A stretch of DNA of 34,826 nt from Ignavibacteria bacterium UBA6688 (GTDB lineage Bacteria > Bacteroidota > Ignavibacteria > UBA10030), in contig DKJQ01000399.1 in NCBI GenBank assembly GCA_002454845.1, forward strand, positions 6,211-41,036, read 5' to 3'. Shown here piece by piece: positions 1 through 8,642 of this stretch. The notes beneath the pieces are model-generated. The model saw only the letters and a list, made by a program, of their open reading frames with translations. It was not told the DNA's origin and ran no database searches. Each line of letters starts with the position of its first letter. Positions within the stretch are counted from its first letter, which is position 1. The position numbers were made by a program, and so were the translations under genes.

Positions 1-22
1 GTGTCAGTTATGGGCTTCCAGC

Positions 23-66
23 GGCCTCCGGCGGAGCATCAGCGCAACGGGGCAACGGGGCAACGG
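23..66. repeat. Short palindrome plus 8-bp tandem repeat
   Basis: GGCCTCCGGCGGAGC (23-37) contains the perfect palindrome CTCCG-G-CGGAG. The same 15 bases recur inverted at 6276-6290, and the first 12 recur at 3472-3483, always between genes. It is followed by CAACGGGG, CAACGGGG and CAACGG (45-66), an 8-bp tandem repeat. Both lie downstream of the amidase stop codon. The palindrome could act as a transcript-end hairpin but has no T-run. Confidence 0.6.
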
Positions 67-95
67 TGAGCGGGAAATATTAGATCGTGTACGGA

Positions 96-1898
96 TCAAT
101 CCTTGGCGCTCATCCCGACCGGCTCCCCGTATTTCCGGAAAAACTCCTCCAACCCTGCGACAATCTGTTCCGCCATTCGTTTGCGAAACCCGTCGTCCAA
201 GAGCTTCATTTCATCCTCGGGGTTGGAGAGGAACGCCGTCTCCACCAGGACGTTGGGAAACTGGGTCGGTGCGTTCAGGGTGAAATTAAAACTTCCGATG
301 ACTCCGAACTGGCTGAGTCCCAATTCCAGCATCTTGGCATAGAGGATATCCGACAACGGTTGGAAGCCGGTGTGCCGGTAATACGTGCTCGTCCCTTTTA
401 CCGCCTCCGGGTCCGAATTCCCGCCAATGGAGTTGCAATGGATGCTCACCAACACATGCGCTCCCCCCTTCTGGGCAATATCCCAACGATCCGTCATGCC
501 GACGCCGTTGGTATCCGTTCGCGTCATGACCACATGTGCTCCCTTGGCCCCAAGAAGCGACTGCAAATGCAACGCAGTCGCAAACGTAAGATCCATCTCC
601 CGGGCGCCCGTGGCGCCAAAAGCTCCCTGGTTCTCTCCCCCATGACCCGCATCCACGGCAATAACCATTCCGGCAAGAGCGGAATCGGGGTTCATGACCA
701 GAGGCGGGCGACGGACGCGCACGCGTAACGCGGAGCCGCTCTCATACCCGATATCATATCCCCAGTGCTGCGCATGGTTCAACGCGATAATGAGGCGATA
801 GTGATCGGTCCCCACCTGGTCCCAACTAACCGTCTTCACCCCCGCGGCGGAAAGATGATGGGTGATCCAGTTGGTGTTGGACGTGGCACCAAACACATCC
901 ACGGTGATGGCAGGAGGATTGACCTGTTGATCGCTGATATAGGGGAGTTTCTCGCCGAGAGAAATCGTCACGATATCTTCCCGAGGATTTCCCGTGGCGG
1001 AAAGCGAACCGACGAGCGATCGGGGCAAGGGCGTTTCCCACGGCAACACGGTGGCGAAATCCTCCGGCAGCCATCCGATGAACCCCTCGGATAATTGCAC
1101 GCGATACTGCCGCCCCACTTTGCCGGAAACCGGTACCCGCACTCCGGCCTGGAGATACCCGAGCTTCGCTCCTCCAAGACGATCCTCTCCCAGCCCCGCA
1201 TTCAGGAACGGCCTGCGTCCTTTCACTTCCACCACGCGTGGCAATTCGAGGGGGAGGACCGAGATTTTTCCTCTGGCAAACGCCTTCTCGCTCGACCAGA
1301 AGTTTTTCTTGAGGCGTACCTCCACCCGCCCCTCATGGGCTTCATCCGTTTCCTTCACAATATAGCGCCCGATGTACAGTCCTTCCGATTGCTCGGTCAT
1401 GGGGATGCCGGATTCAACCCCTTCCATGTCGAACGTGGCTTCGTACCCCGGACTTCCTTTGAACCGTACTTCGAGAATATCTTCCCTCCCCAACCAGAGA
1501 TCCTGTGCCGGTTCAATTGATCCGGCATCGATGGTGAGCGGTTCACGAGGAAGAAGTTTTGGGGGTTCGGGACGTACGACAACGAAGTCTCTCCAGAGTG
1601 AATCGCCTGCCGGGGACTGCACCACGATCCGCAATGGATTTGTGCCTACAGGAAATTGCAGAAGAGCCACAAAAGCCCCGCTGGCATACACTTTCAGTTC
1701 TTTGCCATTAACAAATGCTTTTGCATGAGGATGGGTGCTTGCGGCGATCCGTTGTCTCCCCGTCGGGACCCTGAGTGTGTCACGATTCGGGATCATCATC
1801 CGGAGATACAGGGAATCCTGCTTCACAACGGAATCGGCCGGTGTCTGACCGAACACAAGGATTGGAATCACGAGTAATACGACGTAGGCGAGTTTCAA
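96..1898 (-). CDS. N-acetylmuramoyl-L-alanine amidase (Amidase_3), exported
   Basis: Cell-wall amidase that cleaves the bond between N-acetylmuramic acid and the stem peptide. Residues 1-17 form a hydrophobic signal peptide ending in VFGQ, so it is probably exported to the periplasm. The catalytic domain is C-terminal (about 411-590). VDAGHGG supplies His419, GAREMD Glu434, SIHCN His487 and LVETAFLSNPED Glu553, which matches the zinc ligands and catalytic glutamate of the AmiC/CwlV family. The 400-residue N-terminal part looks beta-rich and probably includes SH3-like (around 225-285) and AMIN-like segments, as expected for targeting to peptidoglycan or the divisome. The start is TTG with GGAGGT five bases upstream. 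The gene stands alone, over 200 bp from argG. The enzyme class is secure; the N-terminal domain names are inferred. Confidence 0.93.
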   Translation of the reverse strand: MKLAYVVLLVIPILVFGQTPADSVVKQDSLYLRMMIPNRDTLRVPTGRQRIAASTHPHAKAFVNGKELKVYASGAFVALLQFPVGTNPLRIVVQSPAGDSLWRDFVVVRPEPPKLLPREPLTIDAGSIEPAQDLWLGREDILEVRFKGSPGYEATFDMEGVESGIPMTEQSEGLYIGRYIVKETDEAHEGRVEVRLKKNFWSSEKAFARGKISVLPLELPRVVEVKGRRPFLNAGLGEDRLGGAKLGYLQAGVRVPVSGKVGRQYRVQLSEGFIGWLPEDFATVLPWETPLPRSLVGSLSATGNPREDIVTISLGEKLPYISDQQVNPPAITVDVFGATSNTNWITHHLSAAGVKTVSWDQVGTDHYRLIIALNHAQHWGYDIGYESGSALRVRVRRPPLVMNPDSALAGMVIAVDAGHGGENQGAFGATGAREMDLTFATALHLQSLLGAKGAHVVMTRTDTNGVGMTDRWDIAQKGGAHVLVSIHCNSIGGNSDPEAVKGTSTYYRHTGFQPLSDILYAKMLELGLSQFGVIGSFNFTLNAPTQFPNVLVETAFLSNPEDEMKLLDDGFRKRMAEQIVAGLEEFFRKYGEPVGMSAKD

Positions 1899-2060
1899 AG
1901 GACCTCCAGGGAAAGGAAAGAAGACTCGTTCAATGAACCAAGAATTGGCAAAAGATACAAGGTAGGGCGCCGGAGCAGGTTTCGATGAAGTTTATCCTGA
2001 GTGAGCAAAGGGCTCAGCCTGACGGTACTATTGAGATTACGCCACTCCGCGCCGTTTCAA

Positions 2061-2096
2061 TAGAAAAGCCGACGGTACAATCACCATCGGCTTTAC
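2061..2096 (-). terminator. Probable rho-independent terminator after argG
   Basis: On the minus strand AAAGCCGATGGT and ACCGTCGGCTTT form a 12-bp stem with one G-T pair around a 6-nt loop, followed by TTCTATT. It begins about 26 bp past the argG stop, the expected place for the end of the arg transcript. The rest of 1899-2120 shows no gene. Confidence 0.7.
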
Positions 2097-2120
2097 CGCT
2101 CCTTCAACGACTTCCGGGGT

Positions 2121-3377
2121 TCAATTTTTCAATGACTTCTTCATCCTGCCGCGAATCCCCTTTTTCTTCTTTGAGAATGCGTTCTTGTTCACCTGGTAGT
2201 AGGTCTTAATCGGCAGACTGAAGATCTTGATAAAGCCTTCACTCGCTTTGTGATCAAATGTATCCTCGGACGTGTACGTGGCCAGCTCCATGTTGTAGAG
2301 AGAATTGGCGGAGGAGCGTCCGACGATCTCGACGTTTCCTTTGTACAACTTTACCGTCACAGACCCGTTAACGGTTTTCTGCGTCTCATGGATGAACGCA
2401 TCGAGCGCAGGCCGGAGCGGTGTGAACCAGAGTCCATTGTAGATCATCGTCGCATAATCGTGGGAGATCTTCGCCTTGTAATGAGCGACCTCCTTGTCGA
2501 GCGTCAACCGCTCGAGCTCGCGATGGGCAAAGTGGAGGATGGTGGCGGCGGGAGCTTCGTATACCTCACGCGATTTGATTCCCACAAGCCGGTTCTCCAC
2601 AAGGTCGAGACGGCCGATGGCATTTGCACCGCCGATTTCATTCAGATGATCGAGCAGCGAGACCCCGTCCATTTTCTTGCCGTTCAGGCTGACCGGAACA
2701 CCTTCCTTGAACCCGATGGTCACAAAGGCAGCCTTGTCAGGAGCCTTTTCCGGCGAGACGGTATGCTGGTAGGCATCCTCGGGGGGAGCAACGGTTGGGT
2801 CCTCGAGGACTCCGCACTCGATTGCCGTTCCCCAGATATTTTCATCGATGGAATACGGATTCTTTTTTGAAGCGCTCACCGGAATGCCATGCGTGCTGGC
2901 GTATTCGATCTCATCTTCCCGTGATTTAAACTCCCATTCACGCAACGGAGCGATCACTTTCAACTGCGGGGCAAGTGCCGCCACGGCCGCTTCAAAGCGG
3001 ACCTGGTCGTTTCCCTTCCCGGTGCAGCCGTGCGCGACGGCGGTGCATTTTTCACGGAGCGCCACTTCGACAAGCGCCTTCGCAAGAAGCGGCCGGCCTA
3101 GCGCCGTAGCCATCGGGTATGTGTGCTCGTACAACGCCCCGGCTTTCAGGGCGCGCCAGATGTACTCCTCCACGAATTCCTTCCGGAGGTCCTGCATATA
3201 CACTTTCTTGGCACCGGTTTTGTAGGCTTTTTCCGGAACGCCGATCAGTTCCTTTTTCTGTCCAAGGTTTCCCGTCACCGTCACGATGTCCGCATGATAT
3301 TTCTCCTGCAACCATTTCACGATGACCGAGGTATCGAGTCCCCCGGAATACGCCACTGCAATTTTTTGCTTCTTCAA
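2121..3377 (-). CDS. argG: Argininosuccinate synthase
   Basis: Joins citrulline and aspartate with ATP to give argininosuccinate, the penultimate step to arginine, in the cytoplasm. The N-terminal AYSGGLDTS (residues 9-17) is the PP-loop of the ATP-pyrophosphatase family. AHGCTGKGNDQVRFE (about 115-129) and YSIDENIWG (about 182-190) are ArgG signatures. Its 418 residues fit the family, and the basic tail (KKKKGIRGRMKKSLKN) is slightly extended. The start is TTG with AAGGGATC upstream. It is the last gene of the arg cluster, separated from argR by a 340-bp repeat-filled spacer. argH, the next enzyme, is not in the window. Family assignment is very secure. Confidence 0.97.
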   Translation of the reverse strand: MKKQKIAVAYSGGLDTSVIVKWLQEKYHADIVTVTGNLGQKKELIGVPEKAYKTGAKKVYMQDLRKEFVEEYIWRALKAGALYEHTYPMATALGRPLLAKALVEVALREKCTAVAHGCTGKGNDQVRFEAAVAALAPQLKVIAPLREWEFKSREDEIEYASTHGIPVSASKKNPYSIDENIWGTAIECGVLEDPTVAPPEDAYQHTVSPEKAPDKAAFVTIGFKEGVPVSLNGKKMDGVSLLDHLNEIGGANAIGRLDLVENRLVGIKSREVYEAPAATILHFAHRELERLTLDKEVAHYKAKISHDYATMIYNGLWFTPLRPALDAFIHETQKTVNGSVTVKLYKGNVEIVGRSSANSLYNMELATYTSEDTFDHKASEGFIKIFSLPIKTYYQVNKNAFSKKKKGIRGRMKKSLKN

Positions 3378-3717
3378 GATGATCCCTTTCTAAGTTTAAA
3401 GTTCAAAGTTTAAGGTTCAAGGTTGAAACCGTTATCCAATTTGAAGATCGTTTGCACGATCTTTTATTATAGGCCTCCGGCGGTTGAAGGTTGCTTTCCT
3501 GGTTGGGGATTGAAAGCGTTCGGTAGTCAGAAGTCAGTAGTCAGAAGTCAGAAGTCAGAAGTCAGAAGTCAGAAGTCAGAAGTCAGAAGTCAGAAGTCAG
3601 AAGGGGGCGATCTCGAGTCTGTTTTCTGCAATCTGCAATCTGCCGTCCTACTTGTACTTTCTACTTTGTACTTCCTTCTTCCCCTTTTTTCATTTTTAAT
3701 TTTTAGTTTTTAATTGA
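3378..3717. repeat. Intergenic region built of five different heptamer tandem arrays
   Basis: The argR-argG spacer holds no credible gene. It contains five arrays of about 7-bp period with unrelated units: AAGTTYA-type, five copies at 3392-3426; GTCAGAA, eleven copies with one variant (GTCAGTA) at 3526-3602; CTGCAAT, three copies with the last diverged at 3626-3646; TACTTTS-type at 3649-3675 (the first unit is 6 bp); and TTTTTAR, three copies at 3693-3713. One GGCCTCCGGCGG repeat lies at 3472-3483. Heptamer repeats called STRRs are known in cyanobacteria, so the pattern has a precedent, but finding several unrelated units side by side is striking. Confidence 0.9.
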
Positions 3718-4179
3718 TCAAGCTACTTTCTGCTCCGGCCCCATCATAAACTTCCGGAGCAGCTTCAGGACTTCCCCGGTTTTCTCCACCGAAGAGGGGG
3801 TGATGAAAATCGTGTTGTCGCCGGCGATCGTTCCGAGTATCGAGGGAAGATGCATGCTGTCGATGATCTCTGCCACTCCCTGCGCGCGTCCCGGCAATGT
3901 TTTGATGACAATGACCGACTCGTTCGCGTCGATGCGCTCCACTTCGTACCCGATCAAGGGCTTCAGCCTCCGCTCTTCACTTTCGGTGTGCAGCACGTAG
4001 CGCACCCCTTCTTCCGCACTCACTCGGGCGATGCCCAGGTCTTTGAAGTCGCGGGAGAGCGTTGCCTGCGTGACATCGAAGCCGGCCTTCTTCAGGGCTT
4101 TGCAGAGATCCTCCTGGCTGGCAATCACCTGATGCGTGATGATCTGCTTGATGGCAAATTGCCGGTTCTGTTTGTTCAT
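3718..4179 (-). CDS. argR: Arginine repressor ArgR
   Basis: Arginine-sensing hexameric repressor/activator that binds ARG boxes. The N-terminal winged helix-turn-helix (about 1-70) includes ITHQVIASQEDLCKALKKAG and VTQATLSRDFKDLGI, the typical recognition helix with the SRD motif. The C-terminal oligomerisation and arginine-binding domain includes GTIAGDNTIFI, the usual GTIAGDDT-type segment with Asn for one Asp. I start at the ATG at 4177-4179 (153 residues, the normal length) because GGGAGA lies upstream. The frame stays open to 4242, but the extra 21 residues look non-homologous. Its position inside the arg operon, together with the ARG boxes before argC, predicts feedback control of its own synthesis. 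Confidence 0.95.
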   Translation of the reverse strand: MNKQNRQFAIKQIITHQVIASQEDLCKALKKAGFDVTQATLSRDFKDLGIARVSAEEGVRYVLHTESEERRLKPLIGYEVERIDANESVIVIKTLPGRAQGVAEIIDSMHLPSILGTIAGDNTIFITPSSVEKTGEVLKLLRKFMMGPEQKVA

Positions 4180-4378
4180 AGAGTTTCTCCCGTGATCCAT
4201 GCAACGTTCCTTCTCCGGCAGGCTGATAAGAACATCTGCCACGAGAATACTCCGCCCGGCTGCTGACCTGTCCGACTGGACGACCCGTCCAAACGGCCTG
4301 GCCGGGCAAGCAAGTCGTCCGGGAGGGCGCAGTCATGCGGGCGGGGAAGGCACAACGATCAACGCGTCCATGACCGGT
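4180..4378. other. Spacer between argF and argR, no gene seen
   Basis: The 199 bp contain a small perfect inverted repeat, TGGACG-acc-CGTCCA (4277-4291), in a GC-rich stretch. It could be a weak attenuator or processing site. No T-run, ARG box or convincing promoter was seen. Confidence 0.35.
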
Positions 4379-5293
4379 TTAGTCGGCCTTCATACTTTCC
4401 AGCAGCCTGACCATGACGGCTTTCTGAACATGCAACCTGTTTTCGGCTTCGTCGAAGACGATCGACTGCGGACCCTCGATGACCTCGTTCGTGATCTCCT
4501 CTCCGCGGTGGGCGGGGAGACAGTGCATCACAACGCAATCGGGCTTTGCCTTGGCAAGAAGTTCCGCATTCACCTGATAGCCGGCGAAATCCTTCCGGCG
4601 TTTTTCCGACTCCGCTTCCTGCCCCATACTGGTCCAGACATCCGTGTAAATCACATCCGCATGCTTCACGGCAGTCGTGGGATCCACGATGATTTCGACC
4701 GTGCTAACGCCTTTGGCGACAGCCTGTCGGAAGATTTCCTTGTTCGGCTCGTATCCAATGGGCGCCGCCAGGACAAAATGCAGGGGGTAGAGCATCGCCA
4801 GTTCGAGCCATGAATGGACGACGTTGTTCCCATCCCCCACAAAAACGACTTTCGCGCCGGGCTTCCATTTGCCGTGCTGGCGCATCGTATACGCATCCGC
4901 CAGTATCTGGCAAGGGTGGGAAAGGTCGGTCAGCGCGTTCACAACCGGCACCGTTGCACGATGGGCCAGTTCCATCAACAGAGCGTGATCAAACAGGCGC
5001 GCAACGATCATTGCCGTCATCCGCGAAAGCAATTCCGCCATATCGCCGGCCTTTTCCCGCACACCGATGCCCACTCCCTCCTGGGAAAGAAAGATCGGAT
5101 TGCCGCCAAGCTGGGAAATCCCCACTTCAAACGAGACGCGCGTCCGGAGCGACGGCTTCTGGAAAATCATTGCGACCGATTGACCTGCAAAAGGTCTGCG
5201 TGTTGCGTCGGCCTTCAGCGTATCGGCGAGCCGGAACAGTTCGTCCAGTTCCTCCGATTGTAAATCAAGCAGGGAAAGAAAGTCTTTTTTCAT
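4379..5293 (-). CDS. argF: Ornithine carbamoyltransferase
   Basis: Transfers the carbamoyl group from carbamoyl phosphate to ornithine, giving citrulline. The carbamoyl-phosphate loop is SLRTR (48-52), with HPCQ at 126-129. The ornithine loop DVWTSMG (218-224) and HCLPAHRGEE (257-266) are the classic OTC motifs. The D-x-x-x-SMG loop argues for ornithine rather than the N-acyl-ornithine enzymes (ArgF') of many Bacteroidetes. This agrees with the ArgJ upstream, which releases free ornithine. At 304 residues it has normal length. It begins 11 bp after argB and is clearly co-transcribed. Confidence 0.96.
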   Translation of the reverse strand: MKKDFLSLLDLQSEELDELFRLADTLKADATRRPFAGQSVAMIFQKPSLRTRVSFEVGISQLGGNPIFLSQEGVGIGVREKAGDMAELLSRMTAMIVARLFDHALLMELAHRATVPVVNALTDLSHPCQILADAYTMRQHGKWKPGAKVVFVGDGNNVVHSWLELAMLYPLHFVLAAPIGYEPNKEIFRQAVAKGVSTVEIIVDPTTAVKHADVIYTDVWTSMGQEAESEKRRKDFAGYQVNAELLAKAKPDCVVMHCLPAHRGEEITNEVIEGPQSIVFDEAENRLHVQKAVMVRLLESMKAD

Positions 5294-5304
5294 CCGGGCG
5301 CCGT

Positions 5305-6159
5305 TCAGTCTTCGTGTGTCATTTGTGTGCCGATGCCTTCATCGGTGAAGATCTCGAGAAGCAGGGAATGCTTGATCCGGCCATCGATGATGTGGACTTT
5401 ATTCACACCGTTTTCGAGGCTATCGAATGCCGATCGGATCTTGGGGATCATGCCGCCGAAGATCGATCCATCCTCCATCAATTTCTTCGCTTCGGACCGG
5501 GTAAGGGTGGAGATCAGTTTTTTATTGACGATGACTCCCTCGATGTCGCTTAAGTACACAAGTTTTTCCGCTTTCAACGCGGCTGCGACGGCTCCCGCTG
5601 CAAGGTCCGCGTTGATATTGAGCATCTGGCCGTTCTCTCCGACTCCGATGGGCGCAATCACCGGCATCATGCCGTTCTGCACCAGCAGGTTGATGAAGGG
5701 AACGTTCACTGAGGTGATTTCCCCGACCAGTCCCAGATCGACCCCCTCCGGCATATGCTTGCGTGCCTTCAGCAGCAGGTTATCCACCCCGCACAACCCG
5801 ATCGCGTTGCCGCCGTTCGTATTGATCAGGTTCACGATTTCTTTATTTACCTTCCCCGCCAGCATCATCACCACCAAGTCGATCATCTTCTCATCCGTGT
5901 AACGCTGTCCCTCGATGAATTTCGTCTCGATGTTGAACGCCTTCGCCGCCTCGGTGATCCCCCTCCCGCCGCCATGGATAATGACCATGTTGATCCCGAT
6001 CTTCCGCAGGATCGTCACGTCCTTGGCGAAGGTCTGTTTGAGCTGTTCTTCGGTCATCGCCGCGCCCCCGTACTTTATAACGAAGGTTTTCCCCTCGTAC
6101 GTTTGGATGTACGGCAACGCTTCGATCAAGACTTCTTCTTTGGTAGCAGGATCAATCAT
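5305..6159 (-). CDS. argB: Acetylglutamate kinase
   Basis: Phosphorylates N-acetylglutamate, the second step of arginine synthesis and often the arginine-inhibited one. KYGGAAM (about 29-35) and IIHGGGRGI (about 60-68) are the glycine-rich nucleotide and substrate loops of the amino-acid-kinase fold. ININADLAAGAVAAAL (about 197-212) is the ArgB substrate signature. At 284 residues it is slightly shorter than forms with a long N-terminal arginine-sensing helix. It keeps a short N-terminal helix (IDPATKEEVLIEALPYIQ) of the type linked to hexameric arginine-sensitive enzymes, so feedback inhibition is possible but unproven. It precedes argF by 11 bp. Confidence 0.97.
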   Translation of the reverse strand: MIDPATKEEVLIEALPYIQTYEGKTFVIKYGGAAMTEEQLKQTFAKDVTILRKIGINMVIIHGGGRGITEAAKAFNIETKFIEGQRYTDEKMIDLVVMMLAGKVNKEIVNLINTNGGNAIGLCGVDNLLLKARKHMPEGVDLGLVGEITSVNVPFINLLVQNGMMPVIAPIGVGENGQMLNINADLAAGAVAAALKAEKLVYLSDIEGVIVNKKLISTLTRSEAKKLMEDGSIFGGMIPKIRSAFDSLENGVNKVHIIDGRIKHSLLLEIFTDEGIGTQMTHED

Positions 6160-6378
6160 GGGTTATCCATTGTGTGACTTATGATGGCTTGTTGCAGAGG
6201 GGAACGGGAGCCGGGGTGCAGGGAGGGATCTGCTCCCGCTCATTCCTGCAATCTCCCTTACCCCTGATCTCCTCCGCTCCGCCGGAGGCCTGATACTGAA
6301 GCACGCGAAGCGTGCTCCTTTTTGGACCTGAGCACTTGTAGCTCCTCTTCTCCTCATCTCCCCAGCTACGAGATTCAA
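6160..6378. repeat. argJ-argB spacer with two palindromes
   Basis: The 219-bp spacer carries the dispersed repeat GCTCCGCCGGAGGCC (6276-6290, inverted relative to 23-37). It also carries a perfect hairpin, AGCACGC-GAA-GCGTGCT (6300-6316), followed by CCTTTTTGG on the plus strand. No gene is visible. In the minus (operon) direction the hairpin is not followed by a T-run, so it is more likely a repeat or RNA-processing site than a terminator. Confidence 0.6.
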
Positions 6379-7599
6379 CTACGATCTGTAGCTTGCATTA
6401 ATGTGCACATATTCCTTCGTCAAGTCGCACGTCCAGAACCGCGCAAACTCGGTTCCCTGGTTCAGGTCGATGACGATGAGGACATTTTCCTGCAGCAGGA
6501 TTTGTTTTGCCTTCTCTTCATCGAGGACAATTTCATAATTCTTCTTCAACACCGGCAGATCGTTGAACGAGATCTCGACGTCGTCCGGATTGATATTGAC
6601 GCCGGAATACCCGACGGCGGCAAGGATCCTTCCCCAGTTCGCGTCGGCGCCGTGAATCGCGGTTTTGACCAGGTTCGAATTCGCCACGGCTTTCCCGACC
6701 TGCGCCGCTTCGTCTTCCGTCCGCGCTCCCTTGACCTGGATCTCGATAAGCTTGGTCGCCCCTTCGCCGTCACGGGCAATCATCTTTGCCAGTTTTATCA
6801 GCACGTATTCGAGGGCGGCTGAAAACAGCACAAATTCCTCGGAATTTTCACCAAACGGGGCGTTCTGGGCAAGACCATTTGCGAGGACCAGCACCTGGTC
6901 GTTCGTACTCATATCGCCGTCAACCGTGATGCGGTTGAACGACCGGTTGTTTGCCGCGCGGAGCGCCTTCATCAGCAGGGGCTTGGATATCGCCACATCG
7001 GTTGTGATAAAACCGAGCATCGTTGCCATGTTCGGCGCGATCATGCCGGAGCCCTTTGCCACTCCCCCAATCGTTACCATCGTGGAGCCGAGCGTGAATT
7101 GGACGGCGACTTCCTTGGGATATGTATCGGTGGTCATAATCGCTTCGGCGACATCCTTGTTTCCGGACCGGCTCAGTCCGGACGCAAGTTCCTTCATTGC
7201 CGGAAGGACTTTCTCCATCGGCATATACTGGCCGATGACCCCCGTGGAGGAAACCATGACCTGTTCTTCGGGAAGGTTTAACGCCACTGCCGTCGCCCGG
7301 ACCATATCCCACGCGTCGTTCAAGCCCCGCTCGCCGGTGCATGCGTTCGCATTCCCACTGTTGACGACGATGGCCGAGCAGAGGTCCGACTTTGCAAGTT
7401 GTGCCTTGTCGACCAGGATGGGAGCGGCTTGAGTCTTGTTGAGCGTAAAGACGCCCGCTACGGCCGCCGGCGTTTTGGAAACAATCATTCCGATATCTTT
7501 TTTAGCCTTACGGATGCCACAGTACATTCCAGCGGCGAGAAAGCCTTTGGGAGCCGTAACGCCCCCCGGGCACTCGTTGACCGTGAGTTCTTCCTTCAT
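6379..7599 (-). CDS. argJ: Glutamate N-acetyltransferase / ornithine acetyltransferase
   Basis: Transfers acetyl from N-acetylornithine to glutamate, recycling the acetyl group and giving free ornithine. Bifunctional forms also use acetyl-CoA. The self-cleavage site is in KGSGMIAPNMATMLGF: the Ala192-Thr193 bond splits the precursor and Thr193 becomes the nucleophile. STGVIGQYMP (about 118-127) is the oxyanion-hole region. At 406 residues it has typical length. Its ATG overlaps the argC stop by 4 bp (ATGA), so the two are translationally coupled. No argA is seen in the window, so ArgJ may also perform the first step. This cannot be decided from sequence. Confidence 0.97.
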   Translation of the reverse strand: MKEELTVNECPGGVTAPKGFLAAGMYCGIRKAKKDIGMIVSKTPAAVAGVFTLNKTQAAPILVDKAQLAKSDLCSAIVVNSGNANACTGERGLNDAWDMVRATAVALNLPEEQVMVSSTGVIGQYMPMEKVLPAMKELASGLSRSGNKDVAEAIMTTDTYPKEVAVQFTLGSTMVTIGGVAKGSGMIAPNMATMLGFITTDVAISKPLLMKALRAANNRSFNRITVDGDMSTNDQVLVLANGLAQNAPFGENSEEFVLFSAALEYVLIKLAKMIARDGEGATKLIEIQVKGARTEDEAAQVGKAVANSNLVKTAIHGADANWGRILAAVGYSGVNINPDDVEISFNDLPVLKKNYEIVLDEEKAKQILLQENVLIVIDLNQGTEFARFWTCDLTKEYVHINASYRS

Positions 7600-8621
7600 A
7601 GAAGCCCCTCCGTTTCTTCGAATCCGAACATCAGATTCATATTCTGAACAGCCTGCCCTGCGGCCCCCTTGACCAGGTTGTCGATCGTCGAGAGCATGAT
7701 AAGCTGGTTGTTGTCGGGGTAAACCCGGAAACCAATGTCGATAAAGTTGGTGTAGTTCACATGTTTAATCTCCGGGACCATGCTGTCGGATACTCGGACG
7801 AATGGTTCCCCGGAATAGTGCTTCTGATAGGCCGCCAGCACATCGGCTTGGCCGACTTTCTTCCTGAGCTGGGCGTAGATGGTTGTATAGATTCCCCGCG
7901 TGATGGGGATAAGATGGGGAACGAACGTCAGTCCGATCTTCATACCGGTAATCGATTCGAGGATGGACCGCATCTCCGGAGCGTGCTGGTGCGTTCCGAC
8001 CTTGTAAGCTTTCACCGATTCATTCACCTCGACGAACGTGAGCTCGGTAGTCGAGCTTCGCCCGGCACCCGACACTCCGGACAACGAGCTGATCGAGATC
8101 CCCTGCGCCTCGATCAGCCCCTCTTTGAGAAGCGGGGCAAGGGGAAGAATTGCGCTGGTCGGATAGCATCCGGGGTTCGCGACAAGTGACGCGGACCGGA
8201 TCTGTTCGCGGTTCCATTCCGGCAAACCGAAGACGGCTTGTTGAACTGTTTCCTTCGCGTGATGCTGGTGCTTATAGAAGGTTTCATACAGGGAAATGTC
8301 TTTCAGGCGGAAATCCCCCCCCAGGTCGATCACCTTCTTACCGCGCGTGAGCAGTTCGGGGACAATGTTCATTGCCTCGCCTGAAGGAAGGGCGAGAAAC
8401 ACCACGTCGCTGGTGCAAGCCGCGTCAGAGGAATACGATTCCAGCATCATTCCGGAGAGTGTTCTGAAAGATGGAAAAACCTCGTCGATCCTCTTACCGG
8501 CCGAAGTGTTGGCAAACAGCTTCTTGACCGTTACTTGCCTGTGACGGTTGAGGATCTTTAACAACTCGGCCCCGGAATACCCCGAGGCTCCAACGATGGA
8601 GACGGTAATCGCTTCTGCCAC
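7596..8621 (-). CDS. argC: N-acetyl-gamma-glutamyl-phosphate reductase
   Basis: NADPH-dependent reduction of N-acetylglutamyl phosphate to the semialdehyde. The N-terminal Rossmann motif is VGASGYSGAEL (about 10-20). The catalytic cysteine is Cys152 in ANPGCYPTSA, and a conserved His lies in the C-terminal HQHAPEM segment. I start at the GTG at 8619-8621 (341 residues, the usual length) because AAGGA lies just upstream and homology begins at once. The frame is open to 8795, but that extension would translate the ARG boxes and is rejected. It is the first gene of the arg operon. Confidence 0.95.
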   Translation of the reverse strand: MAEAITVSIVGASGYSGAELLKILNRHRQVTVKKLFANTSAGKRIDEVFPSFRTLSGMMLESYSSDAACTSDVVFLALPSGEAMNIVPELLTRGKKVIDLGGDFRLKDISLYETFYKHQHHAKETVQQAVFGLPEWNREQIRSASLVANPGCYPTSAILPLAPLLKEGLIEAQGISISSLSGVSGAGRSSTTELTFVEVNESVKAYKVGTHQHAPEMRSILESITGMKIGLTFVPHLIPITRGIYTTIYAQLRKKVGQADVLAAYQKHYSGEPFVRVSDSMVPEIKHVNYTNFIDIGFRVYPDNNQLIMLSTIDNLVKGAAGQAVQNMNLMFGFEETEGLL

Positions 8622-8642
8622 GCTTTGTTCCTTGTTTTTGAT

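Noticed and set aside
3526..3602. CRISPR array
   Set aside because: The GTCAGAA units are 7 bp and directly adjacent with no spacers, and no cas genes are present.
3423..3713. 96-residue plus-strand ORF over the heptamer arrays
   Set aside because: Its peptide (SQKSEVRSQKSEVRSQKSEV) is only the translated tandem repeat, and no RBS or homology is seen.
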